Positions 1 through 8,772 of a DNA stretch of 64,000 bases are shown here, piece by piece. Location of the stretch: the NCBI RefSeq assembly GCF_000144625.1, contig NC_014376.1, forward strand, positions 1,488,001-1,552,000, in the 5' to 3' direction. Under the pieces are notes generated by a model, which did no database searches, had not been told where the DNA came from, and worked only from the letters and a program-made list of their open reading frames with translations. The DNA comes from [Clostridium] saccharolyticum WM1. Lineage in GTDB: Bacteria > Bacillota > Clostridia > Lachnospirales > Lachnospiraceae. The position numbers were made by a program, and so were the translations under genes. The stretch's first letter is position 1, and every line of letters starts with the position of its first letter.

Positions 1-49
1 TGACTGATTAACCCGGTTCATACTCTCCCAAGACATTTTCCGGGCGCCT

Positions 50-80
50 AAGGCTCTTAGCTTATAGCTAGGGGCCTTTT
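50..80 (+). terminator. Rho-independent terminator of a gene left of the window
   Basis: The stem AAGGCTCTTAGC pairs with GCTAGGGGCCTT (two G-T wobbles) around a TTATA loop and is followed by TTTT. It ends a transcript coming from outside the window and insulates the SOS-type promoter that starts 16 bases later. Confidence 0.75.
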
Positions 81-95
81 ATAATATTTTCTAAT

Positions 96-124
96 TTTAC
101 ATATTCGAACATTTGTTCTATACT
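96..124 (+). promoter_or_regulatory. SOS-type promoter with LexA box
   Basis: TTTACA (96-101), a 17-bp spacer and TATACT (119-124) form a sigma-A promoter. The spacer holds CGAACATTTGTTCT (106-119), which fits the Gram-positive LexA (DinR) box CGAAC-N4-GTTCG with one mismatch at the end and abuts the -10. LexA bound here would block RNA polymerase. The same geometry recurs at 25574-25602 and 28312-28340. LexA control is inferred from the motif. Confidence 0.75.
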
Positions 125-215
125 GATTATACAAAACACGCTCTTGTTTTTTGGAATATATTCCCAGTAGACTTGTGATATAATAAAGAAAAATGTCGAA
201 CGGGGAGAATTGAGT

Positions 216-1157
216 ATGCAAAAAGATGAAGGTATAGATAGAAAAATCTATTACTATGATTTTACAGCCTTTACGGAAGAAAACTTAAAAAATGGTGTAA
301 CTGAAGCTGAGCAAGAAATTGTAATAAAAAAAGCATTTCAGCATATAAAGAAAGTAAATGAAAAAATAGAAGCATGTAAAAACGATACTGAAAGACTACA
401 AATTTTAAAAGAGATTGCATTTCATACTTTAGTAGGGGATAATATTTATATTATCGTAGACGATATTCCAAATAAGGGAAATATAAAATTTAGAATTGTG
501 CTCTGTAGGTCTAATGCTTTACCGTATATTGAAAAAAATGGTAAGCTTAGCAACATGGTGTCTGAAGTCAAAGGAAATTTTAAAGTAGCGGAAATTACTC
601 ATTGTGTATTATTTCCAGATAAAATGATTATGGGTGCAGAATTTAATTTCAATGGTGCACGCCCCAGTTCTGTAGTAACTTACATTCCAAAAGTTTTTCC
701 TGAAATTACTATGATAACGTGTAGCGGTAAAATGAGGAATGATGTTTTTGAGCGATTGACTGAAAATAGAGGATATAGTTTGTTTGAATTAGGGGTTAGA
801 AATACAGATGAAATGAAAGTATTATTGAGAGATCAAATGGGAATATTTGGAGCATTCTTTAATAATATTGACGATTTTGACACTTATGAAGTGGTAATTA
901 AGAGAAGAATTACTCAAAAGAAAGAAGGCTTTAAATTACCAGTTTCTATTGAGGAAATCAAAAATATCGTTAATGAAAATAGAGAGGATATTAAAAATTT
1001 CAAAGTTAGTCAAGGTGCTTACAAAGATTGCATAGATCTTTTAAGTGATAAGCTAATTTGTAAAAAAGTTTTTGCAGTAACAGATAGTAAAGTCATTGAT
1101 TCAAATGAAATGTATGCAACAATAGTTAATTATTATAATTCGGTCTTTGGTATGTAA
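216..1157 (+). CDS. Uncharacterised 313-residue soluble protein, prophage accessory
   Basis: I do not recognise this protein with certainty. It has no signal peptide or membrane segment. The N-terminal KIYYYDF strand and the central EITHCVLFPD / EFNFNGARPS segment loosely resemble the uncharacterised DUF6731 type, a match made from memory only. ATG 216 is preferred to the in-frame TTG 210 because GGGGAG lies 8 bases ahead of it. The gene is AT-rich compared with the phage structural genes. It is the first gene of a two-gene unit behind a LexA-box promoter; a four-helix membrane protein follows after 28 bases. The pairing suggests a phage-defence or lysogenic-conversion role, which is inference. 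Confidence 0.6.
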   Translation: MQKDEGIDRKIYYYDFTAFTEENLKNGVTEAEQEIVIKKAFQHIKKVNEKIEACKNDTERLQILKEIAFHTLVGDNIYIIVDDIPNKGNIKFRIVLCRSNALPYIEKNGKLSNMVSEVKGNFKVAEITHCVLFPDKMIMGAEFNFNGARPSSVVTYIPKVFPEITMITCSGKMRNDVFERLTENRGYSLFELGVRNTDEMKVLLRDQMGIFGAFFNNIDDFDTYEVVIKRRITQKKEGFKLPVSIEEIKNIVNENREDIKNFKVSQGAYKDCIDLLSDKLICKKVFAVTDSKVIDSNEMYATIVNYYNSVFGM

Positions 1158-1185
1158 TGAAGAAGAAAGCAAGGAGGGGATTAAG

Positions 1186-1647
1186 ATGAAGATTGTACAA
1201 AGACATTTTGCTCGCCGAATTTTTATTACTCTTTTTCCTCTTGTAATTGGATTGCTTATTCCATATATAGTAATTAAGAATGCACCGCAAAATGCAGAAA
1301 TTTACAATCCTCATAATTTCATAGAATCAGTTAAAGTAGTTATTGATATATGGGGGACGCTATTGGGATTTATAATTACGGTAGTTTCAATATTGGTTGC
1401 ATTTACGGGAAGTAAGCTGACTGAAGAGATAAAAAGAACCGGTCACTTTAAAACTGTTTTATACACATATATTCTAACCTGTTTTACCTTGTTAATAGCT
1501 ATTTCAGTATTTATTCCAGTTATTATAAATAATCTTGTTTCTGATGTATTATTCTGTATATTTATAGGCGCATTAATTATAACATTAATCGATGTCGCTA
1601 TGTGTTTAGTTTTTTTATCGTTAGTTGTATATACCATTTTTAAATAG
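1186..1647 (+). CDS. Small four-helix membrane protein, partner of the upstream gene
   Basis: This 153-residue protein has four predicted membrane helices, at about residues 11-30, 48-72, 87-114 and 119-150, and a basic loop (EEIKRTGHFK) between helices 2 and 3. There is no signal peptide or known catalytic motif. ATG 1186 is placed by AAGGAGGGG seven bases upstream; the longer in-frame start would overlap the previous gene. It is probably co-transcribed with the 313-residue protein and ends at a strong terminator. Pairing of a small four-helix protein with a roughly 315-residue soluble protein recalls the KwaA/KwaB layout of the Kiwa defence system, but gene order differs and I cannot show homology. 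Confidence 0.65.
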   Translation: MKIVQRHFARRIFITLFPLVIGLLIPYIVIKNAPQNAEIYNPHNFIESVKVVIDIWGTLLGFIITVVSILVAFTGSKLTEEIKRTGHFKTVLYTYILTCFTLLIAISVFIPVIINNLVSDVLFCIFIGALIITLIDVAMCLVFLSLVVYTIFK

Positions 1648-1660
1648 AAGAACAATATTA

Positions 1661-1697
1661 GGAGGAGGCGCTCACCCGGTGTCTCCCTCCTTTTTGA
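1661..1697 (+). terminator. Rho-independent terminator of the two-gene module
   Basis: AGGAGGAGGCGC folds onto GTCTCCCTCCT with a short GC-rich loop and is followed by TTTTT. It closes the SOS-type unit and separates it from the DUF3825 gene. Confidence 0.75.
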
Positions 1698-1786
1698 AAC
1701 ACCTGTCGAAATTTGGTCGATGGGTGTTTTCTTTTGGTGATTTTTGGTGTATAATGAAAAAAATGATATAGGGGGAATAAAAAGTC

Positions 1787-2602
1787 GTGGAGAAGGAATA
1801 TTCGCCAGAGGGATATCTATATAAAGATGCATATATGGGAAATCCGGAGTCTTATCAGAAAAAGATTAATTACTTAGCAAACACTGTGCAACCAGAAGAG
1901 TGGGGGTATTCTGAAACGGAGGGAAGTTATAAAGAGAATTTCATTTTAAAAAATTATATTTTATATACATACGATCAAGTAAAAGAAGAAGGAAAGATAG
2001 AGATTTCCTCTGATGGCAATAATATGTGTTTCAACACAGGTTTGCAAACTCTGAATGGAAACGATGTTTTTGCTTTTTTTGCAACTTGTACAAGTAAGGT
2101 CGCTAAGCCTGATCAGAAGTGGTATTTTATAGGTTTTTGTCAAGGTGTGGAAAGCAGGATGAAATGCTTTTCAAAGCTCCCTGATGTAGCGGATTATTTT
2201 ACCAATCCCTCTGATTTCATTTTTGATCGTAAATTGGAATTAATATTGGACTATGATCATATAATAGATGATAATTACGAAAGATTTGTAGATATAGGCT
2301 ATAACGATAAACATTTGATAAAAGCATTACTTATGAATGCGACAGCAACAATAAAAGAAAAGTTAAAAAGAAATTACAAATTGGCCATTCCTCAATATTT
2401 TACTGATAAGGGTACCGGTGAATCTAAAATTCAATTATTATTACCTTTGTTTTTAAAAGGAAACAACAATGTTGCTGACTTAGCGCTGGTGGTGGATAAA
2501 ACAAATCACAATTATATTGGAAAGACGGTTTTGACGATTGGATGGGCATATGTAAATTCAAGACGTATTGTTAAGCCAGATGCTGATTGGCTTAAAATTT
2601 AG
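1787..2602 (+). CDS. DUF3825 domain protein
   Basis: The 271-residue protein carries the DUF3825 signature along most of its length: WYFIGFCQG, LPDVADYF, FDRKLELILDYDHIIDDN, RNYKLAIPQYF, IQLLLPLFL, ADLALVV and a C-terminal AYVNSRR...PDADWL. DUF3825 proteins are cytosolic, of unknown function and common in mobile elements. The start is GTG 1787 with GGGGG about 10 bases upstream; ATG 1838 is an alternative. A -10 TATAAT at 1750-1755 probably belongs to its own promoter, with a poor -35. A terminator follows the gene, so it is a stand-alone accessory gene of the prophage. Confidence 0.75.
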   Translation: MEKEYSPEGYLYKDAYMGNPESYQKKINYLANTVQPEEWGYSETEGSYKENFILKNYILYTYDQVKEEGKIEISSDGNNMCFNTGLQTLNGNDVFAFFATCTSKVAKPDQKWYFIGFCQGVESRMKCFSKLPDVADYFTNPSDFIFDRKLELILDYDHIIDDNYERFVDIGYNDKHLIKALLMNATATIKEKLKRNYKLAIPQYFTDKGTGESKIQLLLPLFLKGNNNVADLALVVDKTNHNYIGKTVLTIGWAYVNSRRIVKPDADWLKI

Positions 2603-2737
2603 GCTTGCAAATTACTGCAATATGTAGTATATTTGATACAGACGTTTAATTAGATTATAAAAAGTAGAGATTTTATTAGTGTTTTATCAAAGTTTTGTAA
2701 GTATAATAGTTTTTTCGTAGACTCTTATAAGATTTGA

Positions 2738-2768
2738 AAAGAGGCGCCCGTGTGGTGCCTCTTTTTTT
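2738..2768 (+). terminator. Rho-independent terminator after the DUF3825 gene
   Basis: AAAGAGGCGCC pairs with GGTGCCTCTTT around CGTGT and runs into a T tract. Confidence 0.85.
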
Positions 2769-2857
2769 CACGGGACGCTCAACCCCGTCTCTTTTTCTTT
2801 ACCCAAAACAAACGAATGAGAAAAGGCAACAAAATAAAAACTTCTTGTGGATAGTTG

Positions 2858-2886
2858 TTGACATACGGTACACCGTATGATATAAT
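2858..2886 (+). promoter_or_regulatory. Consensus promoter with a perfect operator palindrome in its spacer
   Basis: TTGACA (2858-2863), exactly 17 bp and TATAAT (2881-2886) make an ideal sigma-A promoter. The spacer is filled by CATACGGT-AC-ACCGTATG (2862-2879), an 8+2+8 inverted repeat placed where a repressor would shut the promoter completely. A related palindrome (TGAACGGT-TT-ACCGTTCA) follows the XRE gene at 28203-28220; the shared core is ACGGTNNACCGT. Repression by a prophage HTH protein is inferred. Confidence 0.8.
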
Positions 2887-2911
2887 ATATACATAAGGAG
2901 GTGAGATACAG

Positions 2912-3031
2912 ATGAGAGGTAGAAGCCGAAAGAAAAAGCCCGATAGCAAACTCAAGACTTGGCTGGTCGGAGTGCTAACGGACTTAATAGTAGGAATAAT
3001 CCTTCTATTCATATCAAAGCTACTCAAGTAG
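2912..3031 (+). CDS. 39-residue basic single-helix membrane peptide
   Basis: The peptide begins with a very basic stretch (MRGRSRKKKPDSKLK) and continues as one hydrophobic helix (VLTDLIVGIILLFI). AAGGAGGTGAG lies upstream of the ATG, and the strongest consensus promoter of the prophage drives it under an operator palindrome. It ends just before a hairpin. Peptides of this shape in Firmicutes prophages are sometimes small holin-like or type I toxin-like proteins. That function is not shown here, and no antisense antitoxin promoter was seen. Confidence 0.65.
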   Translation: MRGRSRKKKPDSKLKTWLVGVLTDLIVGIILLFISKLLK

Positions 3032-3033
3032 CG

Positions 3034-3055
3034 GAGAGGGGCGAAAGCCCTTCTC
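3034..3055 (+). terminator. Hairpin terminator after the small membrane peptide
   Basis: GAGAGGGGC-GAAA-GCCCTTCTC is a stable nine-pair hairpin with a GAAA tetraloop, followed by a weak T-rich tail (TATAACTTATT). Confidence 0.6.
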
Positions 3056-3188
3056 TATAACTTATTATAACACACTCATCTGTATAAAATCAATATGGCT
3101 GAAAGTTTAAGATTTCTAGGTATTTTCTTCATTGCGCTGGCATGTGCAAAACTGGCAAAAGGTTTATATTGCATGTGGAGGGATAGCT

Positions 3189-3374
3189 ATGGAAGAAAAG
3201 AAAATTAGGCCACAAGACAAATGGAATGCAAAGGCAGGGCTTATAAGTAAGTCATACAAGTTAAAGCAGGAGTTGACAGAGCAGTTTGCGGAAGCCTGTG
3301 ACAAGGCAGGAGTCAGTCAGGCAGGGCAGATCAGCAAGATGATGAGATCATTTATTGATGAACAAAATAAGTAA
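3189..3374 (+). CDS. Small phage protein upstream of terminase, Arc-like
   Basis: This is a 61-residue, highly charged protein without membrane segments. The pattern WNAKAGLISKSYKL ... FAEACDKAGVSQAGQISKMM is typical of short helical DNA-binding proteins found next to small terminase genes in Clostridia phages. ATG 3189 is chosen because GGAGGG lies six bases upstream; the longer in-frame version has no ribosome site. A terminator separates it from the terminase operon. A ribbon-helix-helix fold and a DNA-binding role are inferred. Confidence 0.6.
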   Translation: MEEKKIRPQDKWNAKAGLISKSYKLKQELTEQFAEACDKAGVSQAGQISKMMRSFIDEQNK

Positions 3375-3382
3375 CGAAGAAG

Positions 3383-3412
3383 GCATCCGTTAGTCGTAGC
3401 GGGTGCTTTTTC
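3383..3412 (+). terminator. Terminator before the packaging operon
   Basis: GCATCCGTT pairs with AGCGGGTGC (with wobbles) and is followed by TTTTTCTTT. Confidence 0.65.
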
Positions 3413-3444
3413 TTTACAATAAAAACGATTGAGAGGTGGTGATG

Positions 3445-4146
3445 ATGAGTGGGGCCAGAGCACCAAATAACGAACTTGCCCTGATTGACTATCAGGCAGG
3501 ATTGAAGTACAGGGAAATTGCTGAAAAGTATGGTGTCACCATTAACACCGTGAAATCATGGAAGACCAGGTACAAGTGGGTAAAGGATAGTCAAAAAGGT
3601 GTGCACACAAAAAATGAAAAGGTGTGCACACAAAAGGGAGGGCAACCTGGAAACCAAAATGCTACGGGCCATGGAGCACCGGCCGGAAATAAGAATGCAG
3701 AGAAACATGGCCTGTTTTCTAAGTATCTTCCTGCGGAGACCCTGGAGATTGTAAACAGCATGACCGTAAATCCCCTGGATATCCTGTGGGATCAGATACA
3801 GATTGCCTACGCTGCCATTATCCGAGCTCAGCAGATCATGTATGTCCGGAATCGAGAGGATAAGACCATTGAAAGGGTATCCGAGCAGATCGGCAAGGTA
3901 AGCGGTGAAAAGTGGGAGGTTCAGCAAGCCTGGGATAAGCAGGCAAATTTCATGCAGGCCCAGGCCCGGGCTCAGTCAGAACTACGGTCTCTGATCAAGC
4001 AATATGATGAGTTGTTGCATAAAGATTGGGAGCTGGCTACGGAAGAACAGAAAGCCCGGATTGCAACCTTAAAATCCAAGGTAGAGGACAAGACGGATAA
4101 GCCGATCCGGATAACCTTTAGAAAAGCGAGTGATCGTCATGAGTGA
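3445..4146 (+). CDS. Terminase small subunit, PBSX XtmA type
   Basis: The small terminase subunit recognises the phage packaging site and loads the large subunit. An N-terminal helix-turn-helix ([18 protein letters not shown]) is followed by a polar linker rich in G/N/K and a long helical region, as in PBSX-type small terminases. The length (234 residues) fits. Three starts (GTG 3436, ATG 3442, ATG 3445) follow GAGAGGTGG; ATG 3445 has the best spacing. The 3' end overlaps the large subunit gene by 8 bases, indicating translational coupling. Confidence 0.85.
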   Translation: MSGARAPNNELALIDYQAGLKYREIAEKYGVTINTVKSWKTRYKWVKDSQKGVHTKNEKVCTQKGGQPGNQNATGHGAPAGNKNAEKHGLFSKYLPAETLEIVNSMTVNPLDILWDQIQIAYAAIIRAQQIMYVRNREDKTIERVSEQIGKVSGEKWEVQQAWDKQANFMQAQARAQSELRSLIKQYDELLHKDWELATEEQKARIATLKSKVEDKTDKPIRITFRKASDRHE

Positions 4147-5425
4147 TGTAAAAAATGTAGATTTCACTCTGAATGATCATTTTTTTGATTTTGTAGACGA
4201 TTGGAATTACAAGATATATTTGACCGTTGGCGGATATGGCAGCTCAAAGAGTTACCATGTGGCCGTAAAGTTGATAAAAAAGCTTCTGGAGGAAAAGCGT
4301 AAGGTTCTGGTGGTTCGAGAGGTATTTGATACAATTCGGGATTCCTGCTTTGACCTTCTGATGGAAGTGTCGGAAGCCATGGGAGTGAGCGATTACATCA
4401 CCTTTACGACTTCCCCAATGCAAGTACGTTTTAGCAATGGTAGTAAGATTATCTTCAAAGGTATGGATAAGCCGGCCAAGCTGAAATCCCTAAACGGTGT
4501 TTCAATCGTCTGGATCGAGGAATGTTCTGAAGTGAAGTATGCTGGTTTTAAAGAGATTCTTGGGCGTTTGCGTCACCCAGAATTGAGCAACCATATTATA
4601 CTTTCCACAAATCCAGTCAGCAAGAGCAACTGGGTGTATAAGCATTTCTTTCAAGATAAATCAACAGGGTACAAGATCCTGAACGATGAGGAATTATATA
4701 CCAGAAGAATTGTTGTGATAGGCAACACGTATTACCACCACAGCACTGTAGATGATAATTATTTTGTGCCGCAGGAATATGTGGAACAGTTGGACGAATT
4801 ACAACAGCATGATCCTGACCTATATCGTATTGCTAGAAAGGGGAGATTTGGTGTCAATGGGAGGTTGGTATTTCCTCAGTTCGTTGTTAAACCAGATGAT
4901 GAGGTTAAAACACTTATTAAACTGATCCGGAACCCTGTTGAAAAGAACGGTATGGACTTCGGTTTTGTAACTTCTTATAATGCTGTAGTGCGTATGATGA
5001 TAGATCATGATAACAAAATCTTGTACCTGTATGATGAGTATTATTCCAGGGATAAGACGGACCCTGAGATAGCAGCTGATCTCGCAAAATGGATAGGTGT
5101 ACTGATAAAAGCAGATTGTGCGGAGCCTAAAGCAATAAGGTACTATAAACAGCAGGGATTCCGTATTAAACCATGCAAAAAGTTTCAGGGATCACGCGAA
5201 GTGTACACTAAAAAGGTGAAACGTTTTATACACATTGTATGCTCAGATAAATGTCAGCACATTATTGATGAGTTGCAGGATCTTACATTTGCTGTTGATA
5301 AGGATGGCGAAATCATAGAGGACGAATTCAACATAGACCCTCATACCTTATCAGCTATATGGTACGGGCTTGATGATTATGAGGTGTCAGACCTTAAGGG
5401 CGGCGGACTGAAAGTATTAAAGTGA
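4139..5425 (+). CDS. Terminase large subunit, PBSX family
   Basis: This is the ATPase/nuclease motor that packages phage DNA into the prohead. The N-terminal ATPase has a Walker A variant GGYGSSKS (about residue 30) and a Walker B VSIVWIEE (about residue 125). The C-terminal RNase-H-like nuclease shows MDFGF and a later aspartate in [10 protein letters not shown]. The size (about 428 residues) matches Terminase_3 proteins. ATG 4139 lies inside the end of the small subunit gene. The portal gene follows after 10 bases in one late operon. Confidence 0.92.
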   Translation: MSDVKNVDFTLNDHFFDFVDDWNYKIYLTVGGYGSSKSYHVAVKLIKKLLEEKRKVLVVREVFDTIRDSCFDLLMEVSEAMGVSDYITFTTSPMQVRFSNGSKIIFKGMDKPAKLKSLNGVSIVWIEECSEVKYAGFKEILGRLRHPELSNHIILSTNPVSKSNWVYKHFFQDKSTGYKILNDEELYTRRIVVIGNTYYHHSTVDDNYFVPQEYVEQLDELQQHDPDLYRIARKGRFGVNGRLVFPQFVVKPDDEVKTLIKLIRNPVEKNGMDFGFVTSYNAVVRMMIDHDNKILYLYDEYYSRDKTDPEIAADLAKWIGVLIKADCAEPKAIRYYKQQGFRIKPCKKFQGSREVYTKKVKRFIHIVCSDKCQHIIDELQDLTFAVDKDGEIIEDEFNIDPHTLSAIWYGLDDYEVSDLKGGGLKVLK

Positions 5426-5435
5426 GGTGAAACAC

Positions 5436-6842
5436 ATGGATATAGATGTTATAAAAAGGCTAATCAAGAAATATCAGCCGGGACAATCTGAGTTTATCAT
5501 GCAAGCTAAAAAAGCGCGCAACTACTATAGGAATAAGACTGATATCTTGTTTGACAAACCGAAAAACGAACGTGACCAGGAGGAAAATCCATTAAGGAAT
5601 GCTGACAACCGAATACCTTTTAATTTCCACGGTCTCCTTGTTAATCAAAAAGCCGCCTATATGTTCACGGCACCACCATTATTTGATTTGGGAAATAAGG
5701 CCGCAAACAAAAAACTGACCGGATTCCTTGGTGACAAATATCCTAAAGTATGTAAAGACCTGTGTATTGATGCTTCTAACTGTACAGTAGGGTGGTTACA
5801 TCTTTGGAAGGACAACAAAGGTATATTGAAATATGCGGTAGTACCATCTGAACAAATCATGCCGGTATGGGGTTCGAGTTTAGAAAAGGAACTGCTGGGT
5901 GCATTTAGAGTTTATCAGGATACTGATGAAAACACTGGCGTTGTGTACACTGTCTATGAATATTGGAATGATACAGAGTGTAATGCATACAGGTTAAAGA
6001 CAGGCGATGACATTAGCCTACTAACACCATACCAGATGTTTGTTATAGACCCACAGCTTTGTGATATGTCAGAAACATACAATCACGGTATGGGAGAGGT
6101 GCCATTCTTCCCGTTTTACAACAACAATATAGATACAAACGATCTGGTAAATACAAAGCCACTGATTGATACCTACTGTAAGGTATTCAGCGGTTTTGTT
6201 AATGATCTGGAGGATATCCAAGAAGTTATATTCGTGCTTACAAATTACGGCGGCACAGATCTTGGGCAGTTTTTGAGGGATTTGAAAGACTATAAGACAA
6301 TCCAGGTTGAGAGTGGAGGCTCTGACGATAAATCAGGAGTTTCCACCCTTACGATTGAATTACCGGTAGAGGCTAGGGATAAGCTGCTTGCAATAACTCG
6401 CAAATGTATCTTTGAACAAGGGCAAGGTATAGATCCAGATCCACAGAATTTTGGTAATAGTTCGGGGGTTGCGCTGGGTTTCCTATATTCTCTCTTAGAA
6501 CTCAAAGCAGGGCTTATGGAGACCGAATTTAAACTAAGTTTTGGACGGTTTATACGTTGTGTCTGCAGAGTGTCAAACATTGCAATTAAGGACGATTCTA
6601 TTATCCAGACATGGACCAGAACAAGCGTTAAAAATGACCTGGAACTTTCTCAGATTGCAATGCAGAGTATGGGAGTTATCTCTCAGACGACTATCGTTGG
6701 TCATCACCCGTGGGTAGAGGATCCGGAAGCAGAAATGAACACCATAAAAGAAGAGGAAGGCGAGCACGAGGAACGTAATAAGACCGTCACCGAAATGCTC
6801 ACTGAGAATGGAGCCCCAGGCATTGAAGGAGATGATACATAA
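5436..6842 (+). CDS. Portal protein, SPP1 gp6 type
   Basis: The portal ring forms the DNA entry vertex and binds terminase. Features typical of the SPP1 family are the early NRIPFNFHGLLVNQKAAYMF segment, the tryptophan-rich clip/wing region, GVALGFLYSLLELKAGLME and an acidic C-terminal tail (EEEGEHEERN). ATG 5436 is preferred to GTG 5427 because GAGGTG sits six bases ahead. The stop TAA shares its last base with the next gene's ATG, so the two are coupled. Confidence 0.92.
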   Translation: MDIDVIKRLIKKYQPGQSEFIMQAKKARNYYRNKTDILFDKPKNERDQEENPLRNADNRIPFNFHGLLVNQKAAYMFTAPPLFDLGNKAANKKLTGFLGDKYPKVCKDLCIDASNCTVGWLHLWKDNKGILKYAVVPSEQIMPVWGSSLEKELLGAFRVYQDTDENTGVVYTVYEYWNDTECNAYRLKTGDDISLLTPYQMFVIDPQLCDMSETYNHGMGEVPFFPFYNNNIDTNDLVNTKPLIDTYCKVFSGFVNDLEDIQEVIFVLTNYGGTDLGQFLRDLKDYKTIQVESGGSDDKSGVSTLTIELPVEARDKLLAITRKCIFEQGQGIDPDPQNFGNSSGVALGFLYSLLELKAGLMETEFKLSFGRFIRCVCRVSNIAIKDDSIIQTWTRTSVKNDLELSQIAMQSMGVISQTTIVGHHPWVEDPEAEMNTIKEEEGEHEERNKTVTEMLTENGAPGIEGDDT

Positions 6843-8416
6843 TGTCTTATTGGGAAGATAGGCAGATAATCCGCTACAAGGCTGGGGAAAAGACAATCAA
6901 CCAATATTATAAGGATTTGGAAAAAGCATTTATCCAGGCAAAGAAAGAGATCCAGCAGGTCATAGACTTGTTTTACATGCGCTATGCGGACGAAAACGGC
7001 GTAACGTATGCAAAGGCACGGAAGCTGCTGTCAAAGGCTGAAATCGGGGAGCTTAAAGACTTTATTGATAAGGTAAAGGAAAATATGGGAAAGTATAACC
7101 TTGATGTTGAGAATATGTCCATCAAGGCAAGAGTGACCCGGTATGAGGCCTTGGAAAAGCAGATTGATGCTGTCCTACAAAAGCTTTACGCAGTTGACTA
7201 TGAATATAACGGATCTCTGACATTAGAACAGGTTTATAAAGGCTCCTACTATCAGACATGGTACAACATCGATCAGTACACCGGATTCCACAAGGAATTT
7301 GCACAGATATCCCCATCGTTGATTGATACTTACATCAACTATCCATTTGACGGTGCTAAATTCTCCACCCGGCTATGGAAAAAAAAGGCATACCTGCAAC
7401 AGCAGCTTATGGAATCCATGACTACAATGATGATACAGGGCAAGCACCCTAGCACATTAAGCAAAGGTTTTGCGAAGAAGTTCGGGAGGAGTCAGTGGGA
7501 AGCTTATCGCTTATTACATACCGAGGCTAGTTTCGTAATGTCCCAGGCCACCCATGATGTGTACAAAGAGGACGGAGTAGACAAGTATGAATACATAGCC
7601 GCTCTGGACAGCCGTACATGCGAGATATGCAGGCCTTTGGACAAAAAGGTGTTTGATACCGAAGATGCGGTTACGGGCGTTAATATGGCCCCTATGCATG
7701 CTTTGTGTCGCTGCACAGACGCGCCATACTATGAGGATACACCAACGGCCGGCATGAAGAGAATTGCTAGGGACCCGGAAACCGGTGAATCTTACAAGGT
7801 TCCGGCTGGAATGTCCTATGATGAGTGGCATACCAAATACATAGAGAACGATCCACAAAAAGCGTTAGCTGAATTAAAGATCTTGCATAAAAATGGTGAC
7901 ATGGAACAGTACAAAGATTATAAAGCAATTTTTGGAAAAGATATCGCTGAATCATTTGCAGAATTCCAGGATATGAAGTATACTAAAGTTGAGAAGTGGA
8001 AAGAGGTAAAGGCAGAAAAACAAAGCCGTATTAATCAAATGGACTTCTCCCAGATGGGCAAGCTAAAAGAAAGGCTTGGAAATAAAGAGGTACGTTTATG
8101 GTATAAGTCTCAGGACGAAAAAATTCCGAATTTGGTTGATGGAACAAAGTCGTCAAGAGAACAGGCGATTCGAGCTTTTAACCTTAGAAACGAATACCGC
8201 ACCCAGGCCAGAGAGCTAATGAAGGATAAGAAAGCCCGTGAGGAATTGGATAGAAACCACAAGAACCCCTCGTTTGAGCAGATCATGGAACACAAGAAGA
8301 AAAAGTATGGACTGACAGATGAAGAAGCTTATCAGGATATCATTCGTAGCAGCGCCACTACAAACAAAAAGTATGACCGTATTGCAGGAGTAGAAAGAGA
8401 GGAGGAAGAGAGATGA
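6842..8416 (+). CDS. Minor head protein, SPP1 gp7 family, with C-terminal extension
   Basis: Residues 1 to about 300 match the SPP1 gp7 / Mu F-like minor head family: a long helical N-terminus, then the domain with HTEASFVMSQ, a CxxC pair (TCEICRPLD) and APMHALCRC. Gp7 proteins enter the prohead with DNA-handling roles. About 215 further residues (DPETGESYKVP to the end) form a charged module with DRNHKNPSFEQIMEHKKKKYG near the C-terminus. Such tails in this family can be variable effector-like domains. A 91-residue acidic protein starts inside the last codons (ATGA overlap), which looks like a cargo/immunity pair; that is inference. Confidence 0.85.
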   Translation: MSYWEDRQIIRYKAGEKTINQYYKDLEKAFIQAKKEIQQVIDLFYMRYADENGVTYAKARKLLSKAEIGELKDFIDKVKENMGKYNLDVENMSIKARVTRYEALEKQIDAVLQKLYAVDYEYNGSLTLEQVYKGSYYQTWYNIDQYTGFHKEFAQISPSLIDTYINYPFDGAKFSTRLWKKKAYLQQQLMESMTTMMIQGKHPSTLSKGFAKKFGRSQWEAYRLLHTEASFVMSQATHDVYKEDGVDKYEYIAALDSRTCEICRPLDKKVFDTEDAVTGVNMAPMHALCRCTDAPYYEDTPTAGMKRIARDPETGESYKVPAGMSYDEWHTKYIENDPQKALAELKILHKNGDMEQYKDYKAIFGKDIAESFAEFQDMKYTKVEKWKEVKAEKQSRINQMDFSQMGKLKERLGNKEVRLWYKSQDEKIPNLVDGTKSSREQAIRAFNLRNEYRTQARELMKDKKAREELDRNHKNPSFEQIMEHKKKKYGLTDEEAYQDIIRSSATTNKKYDRIAGVEREEEER

Positions 8417-8688
8417 AAACTTATCAGATAACCGGGAAACCGGAGATTTTGGAATTTACCAATTATGAGAGAATCGATGAGGAAGAGCTCTTCTCCAAGG
8501 TATACGAAAGGTTAAAGGAGAACCCAGATATTGACATGGGAAAAAAGCAGACGGGACCTTCTGAGGACTTCTATGAATGCACCTTCTCAGATGTACCTTT
8601 TACTTTATTTTACGATATAGATTATGGAACCAGTATCTACGCGAAAAGCCCAGAAGTAATAAAAGAATTAATACAGTATTTCGATTAA
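8413..8688 (+). CDS. Small acidic protein coupled to the minor head gene
   Basis: This is an unrecognised 91-residue acidic protein without membrane segments. Its ATG overlaps the stop of the minor head gene (ATGA), with GAGGAAGAGAG just upstream, so synthesis of the two is coupled. Its size, charge and position after a gene with a variable C-terminal domain resemble an immunity protein. Alternatively it is a small head-morphogenesis factor. A terminator follows at once. Confidence 0.65.
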   Translation: MKTYQITGKPEILEFTNYERIDEEELFSKVYERLKENPDIDMGKKQTGPSEDFYECTFSDVPFTLFYDIDYGTSIYAKSPEVIKELIQYFD

Positions 8689-8724
8689 ATACCACCAGTC
8701 AGAAAATGGCCGGTGGTATTTTAA
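8687..8724 (+). terminator. Terminator inside the head gene cluster
   Basis: AAATACCACC pairs with GGTGGTATTTT across a GC-rich loop and is followed by TTTTAAT. It would reduce read-through from the packaging genes into the capsid genes. Confidence 0.7.
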
Positions 8725-8737
8725 TACCCATTTTATC

Positions 8738-8754
8738 GTTGCGACCGTCGCAAC
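8738..8754. repeat. Perfect palindrome GTTGCGA-CCG-TCGCAAC
   Basis: A 7+3+7 perfect inverted repeat in a non-coding gap. A near copy, GTTGCGA-TTG-TCGTAAC, lies in the gap between holin and endolysin (22503-22519). The repeated sequence and its non-coding position suggest a protein binding site or RNA hairpin; its function is unknown. Confidence 0.6.
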
Positions 8755-8772
8755 AGAGGCTGAATAAAAAGG

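Noticed and set aside
2779..3027. 82-codon minus-strand ORF
   Set aside because: Antisense to the small membrane peptide and its promoter; no ribosome site and no protein-like pattern.
3095..3208. 37-codon ORF MAESLRFLGIFFIALACAKL... overlapping the Arc-like gene
   Set aside because: It resembles small phage membrane peptides but has no ribosome site and overlaps the better-supported start at 3189.
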